A program made the position numbers and the translations under genes. The notes beneath the pieces are model-generated. The model had not been told where the DNA came from and did no database searches. It saw only the letters and a list, made by a program, of their open reading frames with translations. From Limnovirga soli (GTDB lineage: Bacteria; Bacteroidota; Bacteroidia; Chitinophagales; Chitinophagaceae), in assembly GCF_013106755.1 (NCBI RefSeq), contig NZ_WHPF01000012.1, positions 62,001 through 126,000 of the forward strand: a DNA stretch of 64,000 bases, written 5' to 3'. Positions 55,820-64,000 of this stretch are shown piece after piece; position 1 is the stretch's first letter; each line of letters starts with the position of its first letter.

Positions 55820-56452
55820 ATGCAGGCAAAATACATAGTGCATCCTTTTAGAATGGATGATGAAGAAGAAGAACCGGCTAAAGAAGAAAAGCAGGAACAA
55901 AGCCCGTTTTTGATGAAAAAAATGGAACAGCTATTTCTTGAAAAAAGAGCTGTTTATTTATGGGGCGTGGTAGACGATAAATCTGCCCGTGAAGTGGTAA
56001 GCAAATTATTACTGTTAGATGCAGATAAACCAGGGGAAGAAATAAAATTCTATATCAACAGTCCGGGTGGTATGGTAACCAGCGGCATGGTAATGTACGA
56101 TGCTATTAAACTCATCAAATCACCAGTAAGTACCATTTGTATGGGGCTTGCGGCCAGTATGGGTTCCATCTTATTAAGTGCGGGTGTAAAAGGCAAACGC
56201 TATATTTTCCCCCATGGCGAGGTGATGATACACCAGCCAAGTTTGGGTGGCCAGTACAGGGCTACTTCTGCCGATATAGAAATTCAGGCCAATCAAATGC
56301 GCAAAACAAAAGAATTGGGTGCAAAAATACTGGCAGATAATTGCGGTAAAACCGTTGAGCAAATTATGAAGGATTTTGACCGCGATTACTGGATGGATGC
56401 AAACGAATCAGTGGCATATGGTATTGTAGACCATGTGTTGGAAGCATTATAG
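55820..56452 (+). CDS. clpP2: ATP-dependent Clp protease proteolytic subunit (ClpP, copy 2)
   Basis: 210 residues from the ATG at 55820 (MQAKYIVHPF); the longer frame from 55724 runs through a dispersed repeat and is rejected. Triad Ser113 (GLAASMGS), His138 (VMIHQPSLGG), Asp189 (DFDRDYW). It has a highly charged N-terminal segment (DDEEEEPAKEEKQEQ, 13-27) in place of the axial loop seen in classic ClpP. All catalytic residues are intact, so both ClpPs should be active or form mixed rings. Confidence 0.93.
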   Translation: MQAKYIVHPFRMDDEEEEPAKEEKQEQSPFLMKKMEQLFLEKRAVYLWGVVDDKSAREVVSKLLLLDADKPGEEIKFYINSPGGMVTSGMVMYDAIKLIKSPVSTICMGLAASMGSILLSAGVKGKRYIFPHGEVMIHQPSLGGQYRATSADIEIQANQMRKTKELGAKILADNCGKTVEQIMKDFDRDYWMDANESVAYGIVDHVLEAL

Positions 56453-56477
56453 GGTAAAAAGCCAATTAAAAAATAAA

Positions 56478-56505
56478 CTAAAACCACTGCCCTGCGGTGG
56501 TTTTA
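56478..56505 (+). terminator. Stem-loop between clpP2 and clpX
   Basis: CTAAAACCAC, 8-nt loop, GTGGTTTTAG: a perfect 10-bp stem. The T run is weak (TTTT inside the stem only), so it may be a weak terminator or processing site. Confidence 0.55.
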
Positions 56506-56557
56506 GTACTTTTGCATAAAACCAATATCCGGTAAGTACCGAATAAAACTCCTAAAA

Positions 56558-57793
56558 ATGGCAAAACAAACAAATCTGCATTGCTCCTTTTGCGGCCGTA
56601 GCCGCGACGAAGTAAAAATATTAATAGCCGGGCAGGAAGGGCATATTTGCGAAAACTGTGTAGAGCATGCCCAGGAAATTATTGTGCAGGAATTACAACA
56701 AAGAACAGAAACGCAAACCACGCAATACAAATTCAACATTCGTAAACCTGTTGAGATTAAAGAATTTATAGACCAATATGTTATTGGCCAGGATGACGCC
56801 AAAAAAATATTATCTGTTGCTGTATATAACCACTATAAAAGAATTACCCAAAAGCAAAGCAATGATGAGGTTGAAATAGACAAGAGTAATATTATAATGG
56901 TAGGCGAAACCGGTACCGGTAAAACCTTATTGGCCAAAACCATAGCCCGCCTGTTAAATGTGCCATTTGCTATTGTAGATGCAACTGTTTTTACCGAAGC
57001 AGGTTATGTGGGCGAAGATGTGGAAAGTATGCTTACCCGTTTACTGCAGGTTTGTAACTATGATGTTGCAGCCGCTGAAAAGGGCATTGTTTATATTGAT
57101 GAGTTGGATAAAATTGCACGCAAAGGCGATAACCCATCCATTACAAGGGATGTTAGTGGTGAAGGTGTACAACAAGGCTTGCTAAAAATGCTGGAAGGTA
57201 CAGAGGTATTAGTGCCACCTCAAGGTGGACGTAAGCACCCTGAGCAAAAAATGATAAAACTAAACACCAGCAATATATTGTTTATATGTGGTGGGGCATT
57301 TGATGGTATTGACAAAGTGATTGCACGCCGTATTAATACCAATGCAATTGGTTTTAATGTAAACAAAATAGAGCAGGAAGCACAGCGTACCAATCTATTG
57401 CAGTTTGTAACAGCACAGGATTTAAAGAGCTTTGGTCTAATACCAGAATTGCTTGGCCGTTTGCCTGTGGTTACCCATTTAGATCCGCTGGACGCAAAAA
57501 CATTAAGAGCCATTTTAACGCAGCCAAAAAATAGTTTAATAAAACAGTTTACCCGTTTATTTAGTTACGAGGGTATTGATATTACCATTGATGATGCCGT
57601 TTTGGATTTTATGGTAGAAAAAGCTTTGGAATATAAACTGGGAGCACGTGGTTTAAGAACCATTTGCGAAAGTATTTTAACCGATGCTATGTACGAATTG
57701 CCAGGTACCGATGTTAAAAAACTGGATGTAACACTGGAATACGCGATGGAAAAAATTGGTAACAGTAAATTGAATATGCTTAAAGTAGCATAA
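56558..57793 (+). CDS. clpX: ATP-dependent Clp protease ATP-binding subunit ClpX
   Basis: AAA+ unfoldase that feeds substrates to ClpP. 411 residues: N-terminal C4 zinc domain with Cys9, Cys12, Cys31 and Cys34, Walker A GETGTGKT (116-123), Walker [12 protein letters not shown] (176-186), the ClpP-docking IGF loop at 264-266 (TNAIGFNV), sensor and C-terminal helices ([18 protein letters not shown]). Full set of motifs; start at [12 protein letters not shown]. It follows the two clpP genes, whose products it must engage. Confidence 0.97.
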   Translation: MAKQTNLHCSFCGRSRDEVKILIAGQEGHICENCVEHAQEIIVQELQQRTETQTTQYKFNIRKPVEIKEFIDQYVIGQDDAKKILSVAVYNHYKRITQKQSNDEVEIDKSNIIMVGETGTGKTLLAKTIARLLNVPFAIVDATVFTEAGYVGEDVESMLTRLLQVCNYDVAAAEKGIVYIDELDKIARKGDNPSITRDVSGEGVQQGLLKMLEGTEVLVPPQGGRKHPEQKMIKLNTSNILFICGGAFDGIDKVIARRINTNAIGFNVNKIEQEAQRTNLLQFVTAQDLKSFGLIPELLGRLPVVTHLDPLDAKTLRAILTQPKNSLIKQFTRLFSYEGIDITIDDAVLDFMVEKALEYKLGARGLRTICESILTDAMYELPGTDVKKLDVTLEYAMEKIGNSKLNMLKVA

Positions 57794-57810
57794 CCATATT
57801 ATACTTGTAA

Positions 57811-57846
57811 AAAAGGGCAATGGAAACTATTTCATTGCCCTTTTTT
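57811..57846 (+). terminator. Rho-independent terminator of clpX
   Basis: AAAAGGGCAATG and CATTGCCCTTTT form a perfect 12-bp stem with a 10-nt loop, followed by T residues, 18 bp past the clpX stop. Confidence 0.92.
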
Positions 57847-57890
57847 TATTGGGGTAGCTATTCAGGCTGTTTGTTGCATATAGTTATGCT

Positions 57891-57910
57891 GTACAAGAGT
57901 GCGACGCAAG
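57891..57910 (+). repeat. Dispersed repeat, type I copy (X)
   Basis: GTACAAGAGTGCGACGCAAG followed by AGAAGTTGC. No clear second box. Between clpX and the YncE/phosphoesterase gene. Confidence 0.95.
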
Positions 57911-58048
57911 AGAAGTTGCTGTTTGATTTGAAGCATGGTAAATAAAATGCACAATTAGTATTAATACTGGATATTATTAAATTGAAAGCAATTGCTATTG
58001 TAGGTTTTTCTGCAGATTAAGGTTCTATTTTTACATATCCAACTATTA

Positions 58049-60766
58049 ATGCTCAATTGTATGAATAAGCTTATTAGAATAACGCCTCTTTGCATAATAG
58101 CTCTAATGACCTTGCATGTTAATGCACAAAAAACTTATAAAGTACTTACAGTGCCGGGTGTAAACGCTTATACACATATTGATAAAAATGGTGAAACCGT
58201 ATTGGCCAGCGGCCGTTTTGTAACACCCGCAGGCCAAACTATACAAATTACCAACGACCCTTTTGGAATGGCTGTTTCGCCAGATAGTAATACTACCGTA
58301 ACCCTGCATAATGGGGTATTTACCATTATTAATAATGCAACACTTAGCACTACCAGAGTGCCAAGCTATGATGGTAAAATTCCTTCGCCATTATCCAAGG
58401 GGTCTTTTTTGGGGGTAGCATTTTCGCCTGATTCTAAAACTGTTTATTTAAGTGGGGGAGATAATGGGGCAGTTATTATATACGATATCACCAGCCTAAA
58501 GAAGTTGGATTCTATTTCACTAAATGGTAAAATTGATACTACTGATTTTGAAGACAGTTTTACTTCGGATTTGGTATTGAATGAAAATAACCATGAATTA
58601 CTGGTATTAGACCGTGGTAATTATAGGATGGTGCGAATTGACCTTGCCAGCAGAAAAATTTCCGCTTCTGTACCAACAGGGCGCTTGCCATTTGGTTTGG
58701 CCTTAAGCCCCGATCACAAGATGGCTTTTGTAGCGAATGTTGGTATGTATGCATACCCCCTGTTGCCTGATTTAACTCCAACAAATTATGATAGTTTGCT
58801 GCTTCCATATCATCCCTATGGCGATAATACTAAGGAGTCAATAAACGGTTATACCCTTAATGGAAGGGTAATACCCGGCGTTGGTAGTCCTTTGGCACCC
58901 GAAGCGATGAGTGTTTATGCTATTGATCTTACCACCAATACCGTAGTTGATAAATATAAACCCGGGCACCAAATTGGACAGATGGTGGAGGATGCTGAAG
59001 TGGTTGGTGGCGCAAGCCCCAATTCTATTGCGGTAGGAAGCCGCTATGCATATGTAACTAATGCTACCAATGATAATATTTCAGTAATAGATTATAAAAA
59101 TCATCTTATTGTTGATCATATTCAAATAAAAGCAGATAGTCTTATTGACCATTACCGTGGATTATTGCCTTTTGGTATTTGCCTTAGTAAAGATGAGAAA
59201 ACCCTATACGTGGCTTTGCTGGGCTTTAATGCAATTGCAGTAATAGATGTAGACACTAAGGAAACCAAAGGCTTAATACCTGCTGGTTGGGGCCCTGCAA
59301 GGGTGCAGTTAAGTAAAGATGAAAGTATTTTGTATGCCATCTCCTGCAGGGGCTATGGCGCCGGCCCCAATGGCGGTAAAAATTTTAAGAAACCGGTACA
59401 GGGTACCTACATAGGTGATATTCAATTGGGGTCTTTCCAAAAAATACCAATGCCCGATAGCCAGCAACTGGCTGCCTATACCAAACAGGCCCTAAATAAT
59501 ACTTTTGTACAGGCTAGTATAAAAGATGATATAAAAAATCCTATGCCTGTTTTGCCTGGAGTTAGAAATACACCAATCAAATACGTTGTATACATAACTA
59601 AAGAAAACAGAACCTATGATGAAATGCTGGGCCAACTCGCTTCCGGTAAGGGCGATGCCACACTGGCACGTTTTGGTATGAATGTAAATATTGTTAAAGG
59701 CAAAGACACATTGAAGCATGTAAATATTACTCCCAACCATACAAAGGCAGCTAAACAATTTGCATTTTCAGATAATTTTTATTGCGATAGCGATGCCTCC
59801 ATTCATGGTCATCACTGGATGATGGGCGTAATACCCAACGAATGGGTAGAAACCAATTCCAGCGTAAGTAAAACTGCCATGCTGTTTTCAAAAGCACCTG
59901 GCAGAAGATTTCCTGGTTCTACGGGTAGTATGGATCCTGAAGACTATGCTGAGCGTGGTGGTTTATGGGAGGCGCTGGAACGTAGCAATGTTTCTTTTTA
60001 CAATTTTGGAGAAGCCAACGAAACAGCCCATAACCGGGAGGAATGGATGGATACTGCAACCGGCGCCGGACATGGTGTTATGGAACCGATGCAAAAAGCA
60101 CTATGGGGCAGAACAAGCCACAATTATGCAGGCTTTAATATGGATATCCCGGACCAGTTTAGGATGGAGCAGTTTGAAAGCGAGTTTACCAAAATGTGGT
60201 TAAAGGGCAAGGAGCTACTACCGCAATTAATTACCATGCAGGTGCCAAACGATCATACTTCAGACCCCAGGCCACAGGATGGATACCCTTTTACGCACTC
60301 CTATGTGGCCGATAATGATATAGCCGTTGGTAGAATTTTACAATTTCTTTCCCGCACCCCTTACTGGAAAAATATGTTGGTTATTATTACTGAGGATGAT
60401 CCTCAGGGCGGGGTAGATCATATTGATGCGCACCGCAGTTTGTTGATGATGGCTGGCCCCTATGTTAAAAAGGGCTATACTTCGCATACGCATGCCAATT
60501 TTGGTTCAATCTTAAAAACCATTTACAATATTCTGGGAGTGCCCTATGTAAATCAATACGATGCAACTGCATCGCTATTGCAGGATTTTTTTACGGATAA
60601 ACCCGATTTTACACCTTATACCATGGTGCTGCCTTCGCCGTCGGTCTTTGATCCTCAGTTATCCATGAAAAAGTACGACCGTACTATTGATTGGCGTAAA
60701 ATCATGAAAAAAACAGAGATGGATGATGAGAACGACATTAGGGAAAAGCACTATAATAATCAGTAA
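58049..60766 (+). CDS. YncE-type beta-propeller fused to an alkaline-phosphatase-superfamily phosphoesterase
   Basis: 905 residues with a signal peptide (MNKLIRITPLCIIALMTLHVNAQ from Met5, base 58061, perhaps the true start). N-terminal 7-bladed propeller (about 30-470) with repeats such as FGMAVSPDSNTTVTLH, LPFGLALSPDHKMAFVAN and LPFGICLSKDEKTLYVALLGFNAIAVIDVDT. The C-terminal domain (about 505-880) is a phosphoesterase: ITKENRTYDEMLG, DSDASIHGHHWMM, MDPEDYAERGGLWEALE, PNDHTSDPR, and VIITEDDPQGGVDHIDAHRS with metal-ligand Asp/His. Probably a secreted hydrolase; substrate unknown. Confidence 0.88.
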   Translation: MLNCMNKLIRITPLCIIALMTLHVNAQKTYKVLTVPGVNAYTHIDKNGETVLASGRFVTPAGQTIQITNDPFGMAVSPDSNTTVTLHNGVFTIINNATLSTTRVPSYDGKIPSPLSKGSFLGVAFSPDSKTVYLSGGDNGAVIIYDITSLKKLDSISLNGKIDTTDFEDSFTSDLVLNENNHELLVLDRGNYRMVRIDLASRKISASVPTGRLPFGLALSPDHKMAFVANVGMYAYPLLPDLTPTNYDSLLLPYHPYGDNTKESINGYTLNGRVIPGVGSPLAPEAMSVYAIDLTTNTVVDKYKPGHQIGQMVEDAEVVGGASPNSIAVGSRYAYVTNATNDNISVIDYKNHLIVDHIQIKADSLIDHYRGLLPFGICLSKDEKTLYVALLGFNAIAVIDVDTKETKGLIPAGWGPARVQLSKDESILYAISCRGYGAGPNGGKNFKKPVQGTYIGDIQLGSFQKIPMPDSQQLAAYTKQALNNTFVQASIKDDIKNPMPVLPGVRNTPIKYVVYITKENRTYDEMLGQLASGKGDATLARFGMNVNIVKGKDTLKHVNITPNHTKAAKQFAFSDNFYCDSDASIHGHHWMMGVIPNEWVETNSSVSKTAMLFSKAPGRRFPGSTGSMDPEDYAERGGLWEALERSNVSFYNFGEANETAHNREEWMDTATGAGHGVMEPMQKALWGRTSHNYAGFNMDIPDQFRMEQFESEFTKMWLKGKELLPQLITMQVPNDHTSDPRPQDGYPFTHSYVADNDIAVGRILQFLSRTPYWKNMLVIITEDDPQGGVDHIDAHRSLLMMAGPYVKKGYTSHTHANFGSILKTIYNILGVPYVNQYDATASLLQDFFTDKPDFTPYTMVLPSPSVFDPQLSMKKYDRTIDWRKIMKKTEMDDENDIREKHYNNQ

Positions 60767-60839
60767 TACCAATAATATTTTGCCGGCTAAAGTTTGTTTT
60801 TTGGTGTTGGCCAAACAGTTGAATTAAAGCCCGGCTTTA

Positions 60840-60859
60840 CTTGCGTCGCACTCTTGTAC
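60840..60859 (-). repeat. Dispersed repeat, type I copy (Y)
   Basis: Minus strand GTACAAGAGTGCGACGCAAG, followed by TAAAGCCGGGCTTT; here the second box AGCCGGGC (60828-60835) abuts the core. Convergent gap. Confidence 0.95.
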
Positions 60860-60894
60860 GTTTAGCTAAAATGCGGCAGTAGAAAAATGGCTTG

Positions 60895-61695
60895 TTAATC
60901 TGCAAACATAATCCTGCTCCATTTTTCGGGCATATGGGTATCATAAATACCATGACTGCTTAATACCATGGCCGGGTGTGGTTGTACTTCTATGCCGCTT
61001 ACCATTAATTTTTGAAACCTGCCTAAAAACATATTCCATATATCTCCATTTGTGGGTGGAACTGTTTTGCCGTTGGCTAATAAGTGCAAACTAATCCATG
61101 GAATGGCAATTTCCAGGCTCCAGCCTTTATCAATATCGCTATTGTTATTTAATGTGCCATCTAATTGTACTGCTGTTTCTAAGCCTGGCATATCAAAACC
61201 GGTAAAAGCCCAGCGAATGCCACGTGGGTGAGTACCATTCCAAAAGCTGGCGCCGCTGCGGTCGTAGTCGCCACCAAATGTATATGCCTGTTGCTGGTGT
61301 ACGTCAAATTCAGGCGTATCAAAACGGCTGCCTTTTGTGAGGGCATCTTTCCAAATAAAAAATACTTCGTAAATGGTATTGGCAGCATTTATTTCCAGTT
61401 CGTAATAGCAATCACCGCCATCAATAAAAACTTCCAGATCGTTTTCAAGAAAAACGATGCTATCTCTTTTTGTTAAATGGGCCTCTAAAAAAGGTTCTTC
61501 GGCTTTAAAAGCAATGTATAAATGGGTATTGTTCCAAAGCAGGGCAGTTTGGGTATTATACATGCCTGCATTTCCGGTAACCATATCTACAAACCGTTCG
61601 CTCCATTTGGCATTTTGCCAAATGGCCTTATTTAAATTGCCATCAATAATAAATGTATCGGTAATTTTTTGAGCTGTGTAATCAGATTTTTGCAT
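60895..61695 (-). CDS. CBM9-like carbohydrate-binding family protein
   Basis: 266 residues without a signal peptide at the chosen start. The fold is suggested by FIIDGNLNKAIWQNAKWSERFVD (18-40), TQTALLWNNTHLYIAFKAEEP, SIVFLENDLEVFIDGGDCYYELEINAANTIYEVFF and IPWISLHLL, the pattern of CBM9-like beta-sandwich domains (D-G-x-L-x-E-x-W at the start, D-V-E-V-F-x-D in the middle). Such single-domain proteins are common in Bacteroidota; the ligand is unknown. No partner gene adjacent. Confidence 0.8.
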   Translation of the reverse strand: MQKSDYTAQKITDTFIIDGNLNKAIWQNAKWSERFVDMVTGNAGMYNTQTALLWNNTHLYIAFKAEEPFLEAHLTKRDSIVFLENDLEVFIDGGDCYYELEINAANTIYEVFFIWKDALTKGSRFDTPEFDVHQQQAYTFGGDYDRSGASFWNGTHPRGIRWAFTGFDMPGLETAVQLDGTLNNNSDIDKGWSLEIAIPWISLHLLANGKTVPPTNGDIWNMFLGRFQKLMVSGIEVQPHPAMVLSSHGIYDTHMPEKWSRIMFAD

Positions 61696-62200
61696 AGTAC
61701 TGCTGTTGGAAATTGGTAAGCATTATTGGCGGTGAAATTACACATATTGTTGGGTTCTTTATTAAAGGAGAGGTTTTGAAAATAAAAGCGGTTTTGCTGG
61801 TTGGCTTTGTTTTATTTAAGTACAAATTATTCTGCGGTTGAATATTTATAGCATGAAGGGGTAATTTTTACAGCCATTAAAAGTTGTATGGTAAAACCAT
61901 TCATTCAACAATATTTTTTGTAAACACAATTTTACTGTGGTACCTTCAAAAGAGCGTTAGGGATTGCAGCGGAAAGCCCGCAACGTAACGTAGTGAAGTG
62001 AGGACTTGCAGCGAAAAGCCCGACCCAAAGGGTAACGCCATAACTAGATTTTTATATATTTAAAATAAATAAATGTTTTATTAATTTAAGCAATTGGGTC
62101 AAAATTTTGGAACTGACTTTATTTTTATTAATTTGGGCGCATAGGAACTTGTTATTAAAGGAATATTTTCAAGCTTTTCTATTTATTACGAAAATTTAAA
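61696..62200. other. 505-bp gap with the second structured element
   Basis: Divergent gap between the CBM9-like gene and the ATP-grasp gene. Apart from the element at 61954 it is AT-rich and shows no reading frame with coding character. No dispersed repeat of the type I-IV family is present. Confidence 0.55.
61954..62039 (+). repeat. Structured 86-bp intergenic element, copy 2
   Basis: Begins GCGTTAGGGATTGCAGCGGA and ends CGACCCAAAGGGTAACGCC. The end stem is GCGTT/AACGC where copy 1 has GCGTG/CACGC: the last pair changed from G-C to T-A on both sides. The middle (GTAACGTAGTGAAGTG) is not conserved. Confidence 0.75.
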
Positions 62201-63646
62201 ATGCGAATGGAGAATTTTTTAAGTCATTATAATTGCAGTGAAGGCATTTGGGATGAAATGTGTCATAAATCAACTATTCGTGAGCAATATAGTAAGGTGT
62301 TTCGGGCATTGGAGCAACTTAGTATAAGTGACCTGCACCAGAAAGATGCTTTGGCCAGTGAGTTATTCATGAATCAGGGTATTACGTTTACCGTGTATAG
62401 CGATAATGCGGGCATTGAAAGAATTTTTCCTTTTGATATTATACCTCGTATTATTACTTCAAAAGAATGGGATCATGTAGAAAAGGGTATAAAGCAGCGT
62501 TTAAAAGCGCTGAATATGTTTTTGAAAGATATTTATAACGATCAGCTTATTCTGAAGGATAAAGTTGTACCCGCAGCATTAATCAGCTCTTGCCCGCATT
62601 ATACCCGTGAAGTGCATGGCATTCAGGTGCCACATGATATTTATGTTCACATAAGTGGTATAGACCTTATAAGAGGCGACGATGGCACTTTTTATATTTT
62701 GGAAGATAACCTTAGAACGCCTTCGGGTGTAAGTTATATGTTGGAGAACAGGGAAGTTACCAAGCGCATTTTTCCTGATATGCTGTCCACCAATAAGGTT
62801 AGAATGGTAAATAACTATCCACTGTTATTGCATGAAAACCTATTATCGTTGGCGCCGCCGCAAATTTCTAATCCATCAGTGGCTTTATTAACACCGGGTG
62901 TATTTAATTCTGCTTATTACGAACATACTTTTTTGGCCAGACAAATGGGTATTCCATTGGTAGAAGGCCGCGATTTGGTGATTGATAACCAGAAGGTATT
63001 TATGAAAACCACCAAGGGACTGGAGCAATTGCATGTTATTTACCGCCGCATAGACGATGAATTTCTTGACCCATTGGTGTTTAGACCTGATAGTGCTTTG
63101 GGCGTACCGGGTTTAATGAGTGCATACAGGAAGGGGAATGTTGCACTGGTAAATGCTGTGGGTAACGGTGTTGCCGATGACAAAGCAGTATATGCTTATG
63201 TGCCGGATATGATTAAGTATTATTTGAACGAAGAGCCTATTTTGCCCAATGTGCCTACTTATCAGTTAAGCAATAAAGACGAAAGGGAACATGTGTTTGA
63301 TAATATCCGTAAAATGGTAATAAAGCGTACCAACCAATCTGGTGGATATGGAATGATTATGGGCAATACTATTGAAGAAGAAGAGTGGTTAAAAGCTAAA
63401 GTGGCAATAGAGGAAGACCCAAGAAGCTTTATTGCACAACCCATTATTTCTTTATCTACGGTGCCTTGTTTTATCGATGGTAAGTTTCAACCAAGGCACG
63501 TTGATTTAAGGCCATATGCTTTATGCGGACCGGATGGTGTTGAGATTGTTCCGGGAGGATTAACCAGAGTGGCTTTACGAGAAGGATCGTTGATAGTAAA
63601 TTCATCTCAGGGGGGTGGTAGTAAAGATACCTGGGTTATAGATTAG
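62201..63646 (+). CDS. Circularly permuted ATP-grasp protein
   Basis: 481 residues; belongs to the circularly permuted ATP-grasp type 2 group (DUF404/DUF407). Motifs: FTVYSDNAGIERIFPFDIIPRII, LEDNLRTPSGVSYMLENR, AYRKGNVALVNAVGNGVADDKAVYAYVPDMI, KRTNQSGGYGMIMG and DLRPYALCGPDGVEIVPGGLTRVALREGSLIVNSSQGGGSKDTWV. Such proteins are predicted to form amide bonds on peptides, and in nearly all genomes are followed by an alpha-E gene, as here (45 bp on). Reaction and substrate are not known. Confidence 0.92.
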   Translation: MRMENFLSHYNCSEGIWDEMCHKSTIREQYSKVFRALEQLSISDLHQKDALASELFMNQGITFTVYSDNAGIERIFPFDIIPRIITSKEWDHVEKGIKQRLKALNMFLKDIYNDQLILKDKVVPAALISSCPHYTREVHGIQVPHDIYVHISGIDLIRGDDGTFYILEDNLRTPSGVSYMLENREVTKRIFPDMLSTNKVRMVNNYPLLLHENLLSLAPPQISNPSVALLTPGVFNSAYYEHTFLARQMGIPLVEGRDLVIDNQKVFMKTTKGLEQLHVIYRRIDDEFLDPLVFRPDSALGVPGLMSAYRKGNVALVNAVGNGVADDKAVYAYVPDMIKYYLNEEPILPNVPTYQLSNKDEREHVFDNIRKMVIKRTNQSGGYGMIMGNTIEEEEWLKAKVAIEEDPRSFIAQPIISLSTVPCFIDGKFQPRHVDLRPYALCGPDGVEIVPGGLTRVALREGSLIVNSSQGGGSKDTWVID

Positions 63647-63690
63647 TTTAATACGCACCAATAACATATTCACTTTATTCATTTTTACAT

Positions 63691-64000
63691 ATGCTTAGCA
63701 GAATTGCAGACTCTCTATTTTGGCTTAACCGTTATATGGAACGTGCCGACGGATTATTGCGTGTAGTGCGCACCCATTATATTTTATCTTTGGATAAGGG
63801 CATTAAAGGGAATATTACCTGGCGCCCGGTATTAGATATTTTTACCTATTGTAAAGAAGAAGAGAAAGCCGCTCTGGAAAATGATACAGACGCTACTCTA
63901 CGGTTTTTATTAACTGATATAAAAAACCCCAATTCATTAAAACTTATTCTTACAAAGGCAAGAGAAAATGCCCGTGGTGTGCAGGATCATATTACCAAAG
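63691..64000 (+). CDS. Alpha-E domain protein (3' end cut by window)
   Basis: 103 codons are visible, starting MLSRIADSLFWLNRYMERADGLLRVVRTHY, the hallmark N-terminus of the alpha-E (DUF403) family, all-helical proteins of about 310 residues. The frame is open to the window end. It is the regular partner of the circularly permuted ATP-grasp protein; a transglutaminase-like protease gene often comes next and may lie beyond the edge. Confidence 0.92.
   Translation, partial: MLSRIADSLFWLNRYMERADGLLRVVRTHYILSLDKGIKGNITWRPVLDIFTYCKEEEKAALENDTDATLRFLLTDIKNPNSLKLILTKARENARGVQDHITK

Noticed and set aside
13860-60859. The dispersed repeats as a CRISPR array
   Set aside because: Copies are scattered singly or in opposed pairs across 64 kb, not in a regularly spaced array, and no cas gene is present.
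2449-60859. The dispersed repeats as transcription terminators
   Set aside because: They occur in divergent promoter gaps and in both orientations, lack a T run, and separate real terminators are present near several of them (23941, 49086, 57811).

Overview
The window comes from a member of the phylum Bacteroidota, most likely close to Chitinophagaceae; this placement is inference. What supports it: a division and cell-wall cluster in the order mraZ-rsmH-ftsL-ftsI-murE-mraY-murD-ftsW-murG-murC with no murF, TTTG/TAnnTTTG promoters, few Shine-Dalgarno sites, a bacillithiol-type BshA, and DUF5683, DUF5687 and DUF4136 family proteins. The base composition is AT-rich and no plasmid, phage or transposase gene is seen, so this is ordinary chromosome.

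Layout. 1-12.3 kb (minus strand): cell-wall operon headed by mraZ, with a clear MraZ-type operator of 10-bp-spaced repeats. 12.5-20 kb: queA, an ABC exporter pair, a sensor kinase, yqgE and two envelope proteins. 20-28.4 kb: a large Asp-box propeller protein, a sugar-phosphate isomerase-like protein, DUF5683-parB-parA and a metallo-hydrolase. 28.7-36.1 kb (plus strand): a sulfated-glycan locus with cysQ, a glycosyltransferase, four different PAPS sulfotransferases and UDP-glucose dehydrogenase. 36-49 kb: rsmI-like, M28 peptidase, bshA, mlaE, malic enzyme, TPR kinase, M20 hydrolase, SPOR protein and deoC. 49-58 kb: secA, tRNA-Leu(UAG), trigger factor, two clpP genes and clpX, a protein quality-control block. 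58-64 kb: YncE/phosphoesterase fusion, CBM9-like protein, and the start of a circularly permuted ATP-grasp/alpha-E operon that runs off the right edge.

The most unusual signal is not a gene. A short modular repeat, with core GTACAAGTGTGCGACGCAAG, occurs about 26 times in 64 kb, only between genes, in both orientations and in all kinds of intergenic gap, including three gaps inside the cell-wall operon. It comes in four sequence types plus one hybrid, often as head-to-head pairs, and usually has a second GCCGGG box 20-40 bp beyond the core. I do not recognise it as a named repeat family. A second, longer structured element (about 86 bp) occurs twice and shows a compensatory base change in its closing stem.

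Protein calls rest on motifs read by eye; no database search was run. Start codons were moved inward wherever the longest frame opened with TTG inside a repeat or upstream of an obvious conserved N-terminus.
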